Source: Ceratorhiza oryzae-sativae (taxonomy: Eukaryota; Basidiomycota; Agaricomycetes; Cantharellales; Ceratobasidiaceae). Taken from it: a DNA stretch of 64,000 bases. Below, in pieces: positions 40,067 to 52,270 of the stretch. Numbering within the stretch: position 1 is the stretch's first letter; each line of letters opens with the position of its first letter. The notes below the pieces were generated by a model, which was not told the DNA's origin, ran no database searches, and saw nothing but the letters and a program-made list of their open reading frames with translations. The translations under genes and the position numbers were made by a program. The DNA lies in assembly GCA_030998015.1 (NCBI GenBank), contig JARWMV010000237.1, forward strand, positions 186,001 to 250,000, in the 5' to 3' direction.

Positions 40067-43000
40067 CCCCGTCGTACCTCCGGGGGGTTTTTTTAGCTCA
40101 TCTCAGGTTGGTAAAATAGAAATTGTTTGATTTTTCATGATGCCAGTTGAAGAAATACAAAAAATATTCTGAAAGAAAACAAACATCCAATTCAAAATTT
40201 AAAAAAGCACACAATTCAGTCATTCAGTACAGACTTATACACTACATTCCTTACAACACACTGTCGAGAATTGTTGAAAATACAAATCCGGGAAGCAGAT
40301 GTACACTGAGACAATGCAACATATAACTGGCCATGTGAAAACACTGCATTTTCAAAGTCAAGTCCAACATACTTCACAGACTGTCCTTGTGATTTGTTTA
40401 TTGTCATAGCAAATGCTAGACGGACTGGAAATTGACGCCAATCCATCACAAATCCAAAATCTGACTCCTCCGTAGACAGAGTTATCCGTGGCAGAAAAAC
40501 AGTGTTACCTGTAAAAAAATGTTAGCTTTCATTAATAGAGTTTATTTATAATATTTTCACATACCTGCATGACTTCCTGTTAATAGCCTCACCTCCAAGA
40601 CACGTTGACCTGCATGGACAACAATTGCTCTTGTCCCATTACAAACTCCTTGAGCCGGTGCCAGGTTGCGCAGAATCATGATTGGGCACCCAACCTTGAG
40701 CTCCAGCTTGGATACTGGAATACTGGCAGAGTTCAGTGTATTGAGGTACTCTGTTGAAAGCTCCCTTGTCAAGTGGCTGTCAACACCAATTTCTGTGTTG
40801 ACCTTGTCTGCACTGTTATAGACCTTTTTTTCCCCAGGGAATTTTTCAAGGATCTTATTGTTGAGAAGCAAGACATCATCATTGCGTCCAGCTAGAATAG
40901 TGCGTTCTTGGAGAAATTCGTCACTGAACTGTTGACCGGCTGTTGATAGATTTGGATAGACTCTGTCAATGAGATCTGCTCGGGATGACACATGCATGTT
41001 TGGATTAAATTCTACTGGGCCATCATGGCCCTGCTGTATAGAGGCACCTTCACCCACTTGTAGCAAGAAGTTGGCAAAGTCGGCTGCCTCAGGATCACCT
41101 TGAAGACGCATATTCTCTGTGAGGCGCAACTTGTGCATTTGGGGCCACAAAGGAGAGCGTTTGAGACATGCAGCAATAATCTGCTCAGGCTCGCCATGTG
41201 GAATGACTGGAAGTATTTGATGGAAATCCCCTCCAAAGACAACAGTGATCCCACCAAAAAGTTGATCTGGTTTTGAGCAAATGTCTTGACAGGTGCGGTT
41301 GAAGGCCTCAGCACAGAAGCAGTGCTGCATAGGAACCTCATCCCAAACTATTAGCTTTGTTTGCCGTATAAGTTGAGCCAAATGAGACTGCTTGCTGATT
41401 GAGCAGGTGCTTGTCTCATGGATCTTGAGTGGGATGCTAAACCTTGAATGTGAAGTACGGCCACCTGGGAGAAGTAAAGATGCAATCCCAGAAGATGCAA
41501 CACAGATAACGTAGTGACCTTCAGACCGAGCTTGCTGCATAATGCCTTGTAGAGGAATGTTTTCCCAGTACCTGCAGGGCCATCAAGAAAGAATGTTTGA
41601 CCCTGAGACTCAACTGCAGAGGTGTAGACTTGATTGAAGGTGTCTGGTTGTTGTGCATTCAGCTGTCCCACTAAGGCTTCAGGTTCACCGTCTGGGATAG
41701 CTTGTCATAGCTGTATCTGCTCAAGAAAAATTCTACCTTGGCCTTCATATTCAGCCCATCCTCCAACAGATCTTGGAAGTTTAACCCTTTCCATAGTTGA
41801 CCCAGCTTCAATGACCATTTTCTCTAGAAGATAGAGCCCGTAGTCATACACCTTCTCATCAGTGAGATCAGGTATATCCCAGCCTTCCCAACAATGCAGT
41901 GCCTAAGGTCATCACAGATGGAGACCTTGTAGTCATTCCAGAGCTTTAGTGGATCTGTTGGGTTTCCGAATGTCAATATGACCACAAAAAGCTTTCGGAG
42001 CTGGTATCCAGTTTTGATTATGGAAGCCTCCTCAAGACACTGAGTCCATTCACCATCATGCTCAAGCAATCCTCGTGCAGTACAGCAAGCCTGAAATGTG
42101 GGGTAGACTATTTGGCAGTAGGTTCGCAGGGCTTCAAATGATGTTGTGCCTTTAACAGTGGTGAGAAGAAGTCGAAGGTAAAACTTTTCGCCTTGGTTGA
42201 TCCCAACAAAATACATTCTCCCTATTGCGCCTTGGGAGTGGGGACCAGCAGCTGCAGCTTGGCACCTCAGGTTCCATACATGCACCTTCTTGTTCCAGGA
42301 AAACTTTGATGGAATCTCTTGGTAAACCATACTCCTGGCAATATTGTGCACTTCCTGATTTTGATGTGCATTCAGTTTGAAGTAGCCAGTGAGCATTGTA
42401 TCCTTCCGATTTGCAACAATGTCTTGGATAAGGTTGTCACCTTGGAAAATAATTGTCTCCTGATCTGGGAGATGCACCTGTAGCCAGTATATATTAGGCA
42501 CCTCCTGATGCAAGGAGAATTGGCTAATCCACCACATAGCCTCATAGGGAGAGACCCATTGGGCATCCAGATGCATTTTAATCTCATCCACTGCCTCTCG
42601 TTCCTGTTGATTTGTGATTTCAATTGAAACACAGTCACACCCTTTGTAAATGTATTTGAATATATATTTGATGGTGTTGATTCCGGAGCAAGTTTCAACA
42701 TTGATATGGCAATTGTACCAGTGGGATAGGAATGGGCTATGAGGTACAACACTCCGGTTGTCAAAAGTAAGTTCTTGGCCACCAAAGCGCTTGGTAAAGG
42801 ATTGGCCATTGTTTCGACGCTGGTATTGTGGATAAGAATTTGGGATCATTGTTGTGGTGGGACACCAAGGTTTCAAGGGCCAATATCCTTGTTTGCACAC
42901 CTGCTTCTGTGTGTCCCAGCAAGAAGCATTGGGGAAATTTGGGCCACATGGACCGTGAAGCATTGAAGTAGTAACAGTCTCATAGAGGTCATGGTCTGCA

Positions 43001-46000
43001 GGATCAGGCAGCTCTGCTGAGATTACCTCATCTACATCATCAGGGGCAATGAGATGGGAAGCCCTCTCCACCCATACCAACAAATGCATATGGGGTAGGC
43101 CTCTTTTTTGAAATTCAATTGTGTGGATGTGAGCAATGCAGTGGCCCAGTACATGGTTTTTGGCAATGTCATGAAGCAGGGCACGTTGTTTTAGTTCAAA
43201 AACACGTACAGCTAAGTCTGGCCGATCTGCAGGAACTTGTCCAGGTAGCAAAGCCTTTTTGAGTTCTGGCCAGTTTGGGTTGGCAGTCATTGTGACAAAG
43301 AATTGAGGAGGTCCAAGATAGCATGCAATAGCCATGGCATCCTGGTAGGATTCTGCCATCTGGCATGCACCACCATAGTAAGAAGAAGCCAATATAGTTC
43401 CTTGATTTGCTCCAGCAGCCAAGACATCAGTATGCAATGTGTCCACCAAGCCCAAGTAGAGGTCACGCCAGATGGTTGCTTGATTCATGCGCATCCAAAT
43501 CAAACATGCCTGATCTATGATAGCCCATATATCCACCAAGAGCTGCTGGAAAAGTCGACACGCCCGGAATATTGTCCCAAAGTGTACATCCAGGCCAGGC
43601 ATTGCATCATCACTTGTGAAAAACTCTCTAGGAAAGAGCATATAAGCGTAGTATTCCAGCTCTGAGACAGTGGCCCTCTGCCCACGTTGGATAGGTGGAT
43701 TGTTATCTGCATGGCTGTCACTCTCATTATCTGAGTTATTGCCACCTGCACCTGGTTGTGCAAATCCTGGGGCCCATGGAGCATTGTGCACTGGGATACC
43801 CCAATGGTACCTGTGCTCACCAAAAATGAGAAGTAGCACATAGTGTAAAGTGATGTAAGCTGGATTCCATGTGCTTATCCTCTCTATCCCACCATTTTCA
43901 TCAGCACGGTGAACAACAATATCACGTTCCCTATTAAGACCCTCTCCTGGAAAGATAAGTGCTAATTTGTCATTGGTTGGACAGTTGTAACGCCTTGGGT
44001 CAAGTGTACAATTTTGCCTAATAATCATAGATAGCCTTTGAGCTGGCTGATCTCTTGTGAGCTGCCAAATTTGCTTATAGATGCCCGCATAGTGATGGTG
44101 TGTGTGAATAACACCCGTGAGCAAACGCATCAAGCCTGGATCACACCCGCCATTGTAAGGATTATTGGAGTGCCGGTGTGCAGCCTTGTCTAAAGAGTCA
44201 TAGACAAATAACAATGCATATGCTGAATCACGTCCTGGCTGTGGCTGCAGATTTCCAGTAGAATGATACACCTTGCCGCTGATCTTGAAAACATATGGTC
44301 CACACCCAGGAAGATGCTCTGCAAATCCACCAAAGCCCATTGAAGCAAAGGCTAGAGCTGAGTTGAACTGACGTATATGACTAAAGAAGTTGTCGGATAG
44401 TGGATGGCTACGGGTATAGAGTTGCCAAAGCTCAGGGGGTGGTCGTCTGGTGAGCGGGATCTGGATGCGACCTTCTTGGCAGCAGGATCCAAAGAGTGGA
44501 TTGTTAGCTTGTGACTTGGACAGTTTCTCCTGTTCCCAGTGGTATGCCCCACAGTGCTGGCACACAACATTCATCTCTCCAATGTTCTGCCTTCCTTCCA
44601 CAGTCAGATTCTGGACCACTGCCTGACATGCCTCATGTGCTTCAGCTCGAGCCCCCATGGCTTCTTCTAATTGCAGCACAGGCATCTGTTCTCCCCCCTT
44701 TATAATATAATATAATAATTGATATATGAGATTCTCCAATCATAATTCAGATGAGAATGCACAACCCACCTCATCTGCATCATAATCTCCCACATGGTTT
44801 TGCTGAATAGCTGGATTAGCATTTGCTCCTGCCTAAAATAATTTGGTTAGTATTCAAGTGGCGTCAGAGAGATTTTTACTTACCTCCTGGCCTCCTGGTG
44901 GAATTTGAGGCACCCCTTCAATTATAGCAGCTGCCCGTGCCTGATGTTCAGCTCGTTCTTGGGCCCTTCTTGCTCGCTGTCCAATCTGTCTTGCATTCAA
45001 CACTGGTGGACCTGCTGGCGCTGGAACAGGAGGTGGTTGAATGGGGGCTGGTGGCACTGCAGCTGCTAGCCTCTCCTCTTCTTCTTGTCTTCTCTCCCGT
45101 TCTCATTGTTGTCTTGCCCGTTGAGCAATTTGTTGGTTTGTCAACACAGGTGCATTACTTGGCCCAGCAATGGGTGCATTAAAATGGGGCTGAGGTATAC
45201 GTCTAGCGTCTGCACTGATTTGTTGAAGTTCCTCATGATCTGCCTCACGGGCCTGAGCTCTGACACGTTCAGGGGTAGTAGGATTTGACCTAGAAAAGGT
45301 TCAATAACATAACTATAATTACTTTAGGCACTGACATTTGGCAAAGTGTTTGTAGATTGAGGATTTTGGATGTTGTTTTAGGAATCTGTGACACTTGAAT
45401 TTATTTCAGTCAAAATCTCAAATTACAATCCAGTATACACACTCACAGCTCTTTTTAAATGTGCACACTGGTATGGGGAGATAGCCTTCTTTTTTTCCTT
45501 GATGTGCCTATTTTTTGTTTCTCCCCATGTGGTTGCAGCCCCTGATTTTTTGTTGCCAACCCCGAGGTGAAAACGCCTCCATGACTTATTGTTGTAATCG
45601 GGTCTAATCAAAAGTCTAATCACATGTAATCAAATTCCAAGAGGGCCTCAGGGGGGAGCGTTCCACCAAGGCAGGATCGCGCTCCCCAAGTAAGAGCTCT
45701 TAACAGGAAGTGTTCGCTGCGCTGAGAGCTTTCGAACGAACTCTCAACCAAGCGATTTGGCTGAGAATTGAGGGGGGAAGCATTTCTGGGAGTCATAATT
45801 TACGTTTTACTAAGCGGCGCAATCGCTTGAGCAATCGGTGCACATGCGCTCCAATGTAATCGAATTTTCTCTTTTTTATGAGCCTATTTACATGACGATA
45901 CGACGCAAACTCGCTGAGATACGCGCTGACCCCCCTTTGAGCTTGTGTCTGTGACTCGGACTCGGCGCTTAGACTTAAACCCTGAGTAGCTTGAGGCCCT

Positions 46001-46048
46001 GAGTAGCTTATGACTAATCCTCAGGGCCGTTGTCCCATTATTAGTTGA
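40061..46048 (-). mobile_element. Helitron rolling-circle transposon, about 6.0 kb
   Basis: Minus-strand element with a Rep/Helicase gene. The proposed 5' end (46048, minus strand) starts TCAACTAATAATGGGAC, with A as the preceding host base, as expected for Helitrons. The proposed 3' end (near 40061) has a hairpin CCCCG/CGGGG with loop GAGGTACGA, followed by CTAA (CTRR motif) and AG. The exact 3' limit is uncertain by two bases. Taking 40061 keeps the interrupted LINE frame open, but then the 3' host base is G rather than the usual T. Length 5988 bp is divisible by three. Confidence 0.7.
40216..45287 (-). pseudogene. Helitron Rep-helicase gene, degenerate
   Basis: Multi-exon Rep/Helicase. 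The N-terminal exon has two related basic repeats (NQQIAQRARQQ and ARQIGQRARRAQERAEHQAR) with a TGA between at 45103-45105. Introns near 44740-44875 lead to MPVLQLEEAMGARAEAH and a zinc-like CQHCGAYHWEQEKLS. The Rep core shows the HUH motif (RGLPHMHLLVW near 43085) and paired tyrosines KYIFKYIYKG near 42665. The helicase has Walker A GPAGTGKT (near 41570), VWDEVPM, GGDFHQILPVI, then a 56-bp intron (40509-40564) before [25 protein letters not shown] and YVALSQC. Lesions: frameshift near 41905, TGA at 41705-41707, frameshift near 41545. Family role: single-strand nicking and unwinding for rolling-circle transposition. Probably inactive. Confidence 0.85.
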
Positions 46049-47614
46049 TATATGAACGAACGCTTATCCAACCTCGAGATGAGGGTTCCCATTCCAGGTG
46101 TCACCCAAGAGCCTGGGACCCTCGACGCCAACTGGAACCCGACGCCTGCTACACCCGCCAAGAGGCCCACAACCGTCTCACAGCCAAGCCCTGAAGATCT
46201 CGAGGACCTTGAAGCTATGATGGAGGACGGTGATGAATTCTTCAGAACGAGCACCTCTATCCACGCTCCCAAGCTGGTTGGACCACCTGAGAAACAAGCA
46301 ACCATGCCCGAAATGCCGAACGAGCCACCAGTACCCGCCACCCTATCCAAAAATCAGATGAAACGTGCCAAAAGGGCAGCCAACGCTACCAAGGCCGCTG
46401 TAACCAAAGCCCTCGCGGCCAAGGCGATAGCACCCAAACCTAACTATTTGCCGGCTAAGCCAGAGGCTGTCACCGACGGCCCGAGTGCAAAGCTCGCAGG
46501 TGCAGGCAAGGGCAAGGCCAAGGTCTCATTCGCTGAAGTCGCCTCAGCAGCTAAGAACATACCCCAACCCATGGCCGCCCCCAAGGCGGCACTGACACTC
46601 AAAATCGAAGAGAACGACCAGTTTGTTTTCTTCGTACAAGACAAAGGACCGTTCTGCAAACTCGGCTCCTTCATCATGTACAAGAATATTGGGATTATAT
46701 GCGAGACTAAGGCTCCCAGCCTGAAGATCGTCAGCACCGAATTCAACGTCAAAGGCAACCTCATACTCCAATTCAAACCCAGCGCACACATTGAAGAGTT
46801 TAGGAAGGTCGAAAGCAAGATAGCCGATGCCTGCGGTCTCCCTAAAGGCTCCACAGCCAATAAGGATCGTCCATGGGGTAAGGTCATCATCCGCCAGGTA
46901 CCCACTGGACTAGGCAATGGCGGCATCCACCAATTCAACGAAATTGAACTCCTCAACAAACTCAAATACAACAACCCGATCATGGAACTCATCACCGTTA
47001 CTCGCAACCCTTGATGGATCACCAAAGCCGAGAATATGGAGGGGGCATACTCCTCTGTCACTTTCGCCTTTGAGCTTGAGGACAAGATTCAAACCCGAGA
47101 TGTCTGCACTAACATCACTCACATGTTTGGCAGTAAAGTGACAGTTGAGGAATGGAAAGAGAAACCTCTACTCCAAGGTTGCACGAACTGCCAATGCCTC
47201 AACCACAACACACATGTCTGCAGAGAACGTGTTTGATGCGGCGATTGTGGACTCAACCACAAGACCAAAAACCACCGCTATTGCTGCCAACAATGCAAGA
47301 ACGACAAAACCGACCCTAAGGCGAAGTGCCCCCACCCATACAAGTGCACTAACTGTGAGGGGACACACCAGGCGCTCTCCCATGAGTGTCCAGCCCGCAA
47401 GTGGTTCCGCATCCCAATTTCTAAAATGATCGCCCCCAACGCGATCCCCGATTCAGCACCCGCCACCAGGCCCACCGCCGAGACTTTGGTCCTGCCAGCT
47501 ACTGCAACCGCCCCACAAGAGACTAGTGATGAGACTGAAATGGAGATCAAGCCTGCTCTCTCTAATGAAGTTGTCCCAACGTCTCAGGCCACCATCAAAC
47601 AGGAGATCGAATGA
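46049..47614 (+). pseudogene. LINE ORF1, C-terminal part with CCHC knuckles
   Basis: One frame from 46049 to the stop at 47612-47614: YMNERLSNLEMRVPIPGVTQ, a Lys/Ala-rich stretch, a conserved region with FVQDKGPFCKLGSFIMYKN, and zinc knuckles CTNCQCLNHNTHVC, CGDCGLNHKTKNHRYC and CTNCEGTHQALSHEC. Two in-frame TGA codons interrupt it, at 47012-47014 (before WITKAEN) and 47234-47236 (before CGDCG). In both the expected Arg codon CGA would differ by one C-to-T change at CpG. Gag-like RNA binding is the known role. The stop overlaps the ORF2 start as ATGA (47611-47614). Confidence 0.8.
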
Positions 47615-48164
47615 ACGGCAACGGCGTAATACAAGGCAAACATGCTTGAGTCTTACAACTCAATGTTGCCAAATCGAACGCCTGCACACACGCCATCCTA
47701 AACAGCGACACTTATAACAAGTATTCTATTCTGCTTATTCAGGACCCCTGGTGGGGCCGTATTGGGGACAATCACACGTCCTTGTCTACTATTTATGGCA
47801 CCGTTAACAGCGGCGAATGGTGGTGTGTCCATCGCGGCACGCCGCATCTCGCGGTTGGCCCCTCTGTTGTCACGTATGTGTGCAAGGGTTTGAGATGGCT
47901 GGACTACTCTTTCTTGTCCCAATACCCCTCTTCTATGCACCTGCTTGCTATTGATTTCTCTATCTACGGTTCATGCTGCACTATTACTAACCTCTACTTC
48001 CATGGCTCCACGGCCAGGGATGGTCTCACTACCCTTTTAGAGACCCCACCCGATTTGGAGACCCCATGCATCTATGCTGGGGACCTCAACCTTCATCATG
48101 AGCTCTGGTCCCTGGAAGACGGGGTCCCAGGCTCCACCTCAGGATCAGCAAGTGATTTGGCAGA
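47611..48164 (+). pseudogene. LINE ORF2, endonuclease part
   Basis: ATG 47611 begins MNGNGVIQGKHA, then TGA 47647-47649 (CGA expected), VLQLNVAKSNACTHAIL, ILLIQDPWWGRIGDNHTS, and the catalytic region YAGDLNLHHELWSLEDG typical of the exonuclease/endonuclease/phosphatase family in LINEs. Reading continues only to SASDLAE at 48164, where element X begins. Family role: nicks target DNA to prime reverse transcription. Confidence 0.78.
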
Positions 48165-49589
48165 ATTAGAGAAGCTGTGCCAGAATTTTGCAGGACTCCT
48201 GCGCTTTTTGGCCATTCTGGCACTGGCACTGGCACTGGCTCGCCAGTTGCTGGAGTCCGTGCCAGAATTCTGGCAGGTGCAGGAGCATGCCAGAATCCTG
48301 GGACTCCTGCAACTGGCTATGGTCAGAACTCACCACATCAAGTTGTGTAATAGCTCATTAGATGCGCAGAAGAGAGAGCATTCCAATGATATAGAGCACG
48401 TTTCATACGAAATTCATTCTGGCAAATTTTACGCAGTTCTTTTGTTCGGGTCTTTGTGGCCAACATTTCCAGGGCCATAAACCTCACCACAATCTCTCGC
48501 AAAGTAGCTCATTAAATGCGCAAAAATCAGGAGATCACAGATATGTCATTTGCTCCGCGCAAAAAATTCGATAACGCATAGTTCGCTCCAAATTGATGCT
48601 CAGGAAATATTCTGGGAAATGCGCACATGCTATTTCACCACAAAGAAAGCTGTTTGAAGCTTATCCGACCAGCTAGCCTTTCTCCTGAGCTTGAAAAACC
48701 CCTACTGACATTATATCTAGTAAATACATTGACTGGATAACTATGAACCGGGGTGTGTGCAGGCAACCTCACTGTCAACCCAGCAGAATCACTGCACATG
48801 GTCGGAAATTTATGTTATAAGCTTGTTCCAGATGTTTCAGGTACCTGAGATAGGGCAATAAGCATCCCTGAATCTGTCTGTGATACTAAGAAAGCCAGAA
48901 TAGCACTGTGTGGGTGTCCATGGCGCATTTCAGGGGGTTTTCAGCATCAGGGGCGCTGTTCCCCCAGTTTCACCAGCTAAAACACCTTCAATCAGGCTGG
49001 TTTTTGGTATATAGAGTCCTTATGATAATGCGCATCGACTCCGCGCAAGGGAGCGAGGTTTGCACGGCTGGTTTCACTAGCGCTTGTGGCGCTGTTCAGG
49101 GGTTTCCCCCTTTATATCGCTGATAACTTTCGATAAAAGCGTTCGTTTATTATGAAAATATGTGCATTCGATTCCTCTCAGTGAGACGAGTCGATTAGTA
49201 TGTATATCGCCCCAATTAGAGCTCAGGATAGCGAGCTTGAACATCTGCGCATCCCCCTGAATATTTTTCTTAGACGATTCTGCACCGATACTGCTCATTT
49301 CTTAACCGTTTGTAATCAAGTAAAGTACAATTTGATCCGCTGAATTCTGCGCATTTTATGAGTGCTTAATATATGCAATCCGTGGTGGTCGTGTACAGGT
49401 GACAATGTGCCAGTATTCAGGTATGCAGGTATGCAGGTATGCCAGTACTGCAGGACTCCGCCTAGGACTCTGGCACCCTTGAGGCTATTCTGGCACCTGC
49501 ACTGGCAACTGGCACGCCGGAATTCGCTGGAATTTTAGCCAGAATTCTGGCAAGTTCTGGCTGCAGGAGCCTGGCACAGCACCTCTAAT
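48165..49589. mobile_element. Element X, copy 1 (non-coding, inverted-repeat ends)
   Basis: 1425 bp inside LINE ORF2. The ends are imperfect inverted repeats: attagagaagctgtgcca at the left and, read in reverse, attagaggtgctgtgcca at the right. Subterminal zones are full of ctggca/tgccag and gcaggagc motifs, including a short ctggca-type run near 48225. No coding capacity on either strand. A second, collinear copy lies at about 53388-55322. No clear target duplication. LINE sequence that should lie between endonuclease and RT thumb is absent at this site. Confidence 0.65.
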
Positions 49590-51374
49590 CGGCACAGCCT
49601 TGTCTGTATTACGGAAACTGGGTCTGTCATTCAAGCTGGAGAAGTGCGATCTTATCCACTTCGCCTCCCAAAAGAGGGACACCGCCACCAACCCTGGCAT
49701 CAACCTTGCCCCCCCAGGGTCCCCTGCCCAATGGGTCCACACCAAAACTTGCATCTGCTGGCTAGGCTTTTGGCTTGACAGACGTCTCCAGTGGAAAGAA
49801 CACGTTAAAAAAATGGCTACCAAGGCAATGTCCACCATCGCTGGCCTGCGCATCACAGCAAACTCCATTTGCGGCATTCAGGTCAAACACGCCCGCCTAC
49901 TATACCAAGCCTGTGTTGTCCCCATCCTAACATACAGCTCTGTCATATGGTACACTGGCACTAAGCAAAAAGCCCTCATCAAACCCCTCACACGTGCTCA
50001 GAACTCAGGTCTCCAATGGCTACTTGGGGCTTTCCGCACCTTGCTGGTCTCAGCCATGGAACATGTGGCCTCTATACCCCCCATGGCCATCACGCTACAC
50101 CGCCTTTCTGAGAATGCCTCCGTTTGCCTCCGCCGCCTCCCTGCCCAGTCTGAGGTTGCCAAACAAGTGCCTGCCAACTGGGACACCCACTGCCCAGACA
50201 CTCCTCAGCCGCCCCCACCAAAACCACCATCATACACCACCTGGCGGGGATGTCCCACCCAGATGCAGAGTTTACCATACCATATCTGGCACCTCTGTGG
50301 GAACTGCCTCACCCTTGGGCCTCTCACCTTCACACCCTCTTCCCCACCCACAGCTCATCTGAGGAAGAGCGCAAGATCTTCCTCGAGGCAGCTAAGGGAT
50401 GTATCAGCACAGCCCAATTGGATGGATCCATCCTGGCCTTCAGTGACGGGTCTAGATGGATCTTTCGCAACATACGACAGGTTGGCTGCGGCTTCACCAT
50501 CTCAAGGTTCAGAGACAAGGTTGCTACTGGCTTACTAAGCCTTGGATGACACGCTGACGTTTATGACACTGAAATGATGGCTCTGGCTATAGCTGCTAAG
50601 CAAGTGGCGGTCCTAGTGAACAACCTGTCCCACAACACACCAGTCCAACACGTGCTCTTTTCATCAGACAACCTTGCGGCGGTCCAGACCATCACCAGCC
50701 TTTCCACACACACAGCTCAAGCTGCCTCCATCATCTTCCACAACGCAGTTGACAATCTCCTAAGGACCCACCTGGACCTCACCGTCACAGTCCAATGGGT
50801 CAAAGGTCACTCGAAAATTGCAGGCAACAAATGCGCAGACACCCTTGCACTCAAAGCGACTTCCCTAACACCCACTCCACCCTTCAGCCACACCATAGCC
50901 TGGGCCAAGGCCAGGGCTAAATCGAGAGCCATCTCACACTGGGGTCATAGGTGGAAGTCCAAACCCCACTCTGATCATGTTCAGATCTCACTCAATCGCG
51001 CCCCAACTTGGAAACTCCACAAGTTCCATACCGGGTATACGGGTGAAAGGGCCATACACTGCCGCCTCATCCAGATCATCCTTGGGCATGGGTTCTTTGG
51101 GGACTACTATAGCCGCTTCAACCTCACGTCACCACCGCTGGGGGGCAATATGGCAGAATGTCAATGTGATTTCCAGACCAGGCAAATGATCTTGCACGTG
51201 CTCAGGGAGTGCACGCTGTGGGACACGCACCGTCACATTCTACGCAAGGCTTCCAAGCCTCTGCTCCTCTCCGACCTGTTTGGCACCATCTCAGGCCTTT
51301 GGGCTATGGCCACTTTCTTGAAACTTACCTCTGCGTTCTGTAAAATTAACTATACCGACTCGGTTACTATTTAG
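49590..51374 (+). pseudogene. LINE ORF2, RT thumb and RNase H part
   Basis: Starts within the RT C-terminal region: TALSVLRKLGLSFKLEKCDL, ICWLGFWLDRRLQWKEHVKK, QVKHARLLYQACVVPILTY. A frameshift in the Pro-rich stretch near 50205-50235 moves the frame to AGMSHPDAEFTIPYLAPLW. RNase H follows with FSDGS, YDTEMMALAIAAK, LFSSDNLAAVQ and GNKCADTLALK, that is Asp, Glu, Asp, Asp. TGA at 50547-50549 (before HADVYDTE) stands where CGA is expected. The C-terminal region has the Cys/His zone AECQCDFQTRQMILHVLREC and ends DSVTI at 51374. Confidence 0.8.
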
Positions 51375-51563
51375 TGTGTTGCGTCCGTGCTGCCTTCAGG
51401 CCCTACTTTTTACCCCCCCTGTCCACGCCTCTGTTATTTCTCCTGCCTTGATGATGTCCCCCACCCATAGGGCTGCTTCTTCCTGTTTCCCGGACTGTGT
51501 CCCGAGCGGTTTGACCGATGTGTTCATGTAGCTTGTTAAAATTGAATGCAAAAAAAAAAAAAA
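51375..51563 (+). other. LINE 3' UTR and poly-A tail
   Basis: About 175 bp of pyrimidine-rich sequence and then A14 at 51550-51563, marking the 3' end of the plus-strand LINE. Confidence 0.8.
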
Positions 51564-51599
51564 GGCTGGTCATGTGGGGGGGAGGATAACATTATGGCA

Positions 51600-52270
51600 A
51601 GGCAAAAACAGCATGGCAGCCGAAACACGAGAACAGAAAGAGAGAGAGAAAAGAAGAGATGATATTGGCCCTTGTGGGACATGTAGGAGGTGTTGGGTTA
51701 TCCGAAGGTGTTAATTTGTTTGGTGAACACATTCATGTGTTCGAGGAAGGTGATAAGTTTCTCGATGCCTTTTTCCGTACCTAGGATCTCTGGTAGGGAG
51801 AGCATGTCTCCTTGGTCTGTAGTGAAAAGGTGGTGAAAGTCAGCATAGTCTGGGCAATCTAGGAGTACATGCTGTCACGTTTGGCAAGGCTCGCTGCAAG
51901 GGCAGCAAACGTTTCCGTTTGGGACAAACTGCTCATAATATTCTCTGATGAAGGTGGGGCCTGTGAGGACTTGAGTCAGGCATGAGAATATAGGTCTTGG
52001 GGTGTTGAGGAGGATTTTGCCAGGTTTGCAAGAGGGGGGAGTTCGTTCTGCAGGTGCATAGAACCCACTAGGTTCACGAGCTAGCCACATTTCGAACCAG
52101 TTGTCAGAGGTTTGACCTTGGATTCTCGCTTTATGTTAGTGAGGGTTTTCCTTCCAGATATGTTTCTTCTGTGGGACGCCACCCTCTTGGCTAGTTTGTC
52201 TCCGAGGTTGTGGCCTCGAATGTCTTTGTGGGCTGGGCTTCTGTAGTTATTACAATACTGATTGCTCCGA
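51600..52270 (-). pseudogene. Fragment of a second LINE (RNase H C-terminus)
   Basis: Minus strand reads PAHKDIRGHNLGDKLAKRVA (end of an RNase H domain), KARIQGQTSDNWFEMWLARE, VLTGPTFIREYYEQFVP, a Cys-rich CCPCSEPCQT, an in-frame stop, then QHVLLDCPDYADFHHLF. This arrangement is typical of the C-terminus of LINE ORF2. It is 5'-truncated and lies tail to tail with the plus-strand LINE, as expected for an old insertion whose front is missing. Confidence 0.7.

Larger units (their letters stand above)
39206..51563 (+). mobile_element. LINE (non-LTR) retrotransposon, nested and internally deleted
   Basis: Pieces in order: ORF1 first part 39206-40060, Helitron insert 40061-46048, ORF1 second part 46049-47614, ORF2 endonuclease 47611 to about 48164, element X 48165-49589, ORF2 thumb and RNase H about 49590-51374, 3' UTR, and a run of 14 A at 51550-51563. 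The order gag-like CCHC ORF1, apurinic-type endonuclease, RT, RNase H fits Tad1-like fungal LINEs. The RT palm (catalytic Asp pair) is missing, so the copy cannot be autonomous. The 5' boundary is not defined. Confidence 0.8.

Noticed and set aside
40067..40095. Bacterial-type terminator (GC hairpin followed by T run)
   Set aside because: The genome is eukaryotic; the hairpin fits a Helitron 3' end better.
44700..44739. Start of Helitron Rep at 44739 (MENLIYQLLYYIIKGG)
   Set aside because: This segment is AT-rich and bounded by GTGGGT and GAACAG, so it looks like an intron; the exon begins at MPVLQLEEAMG.
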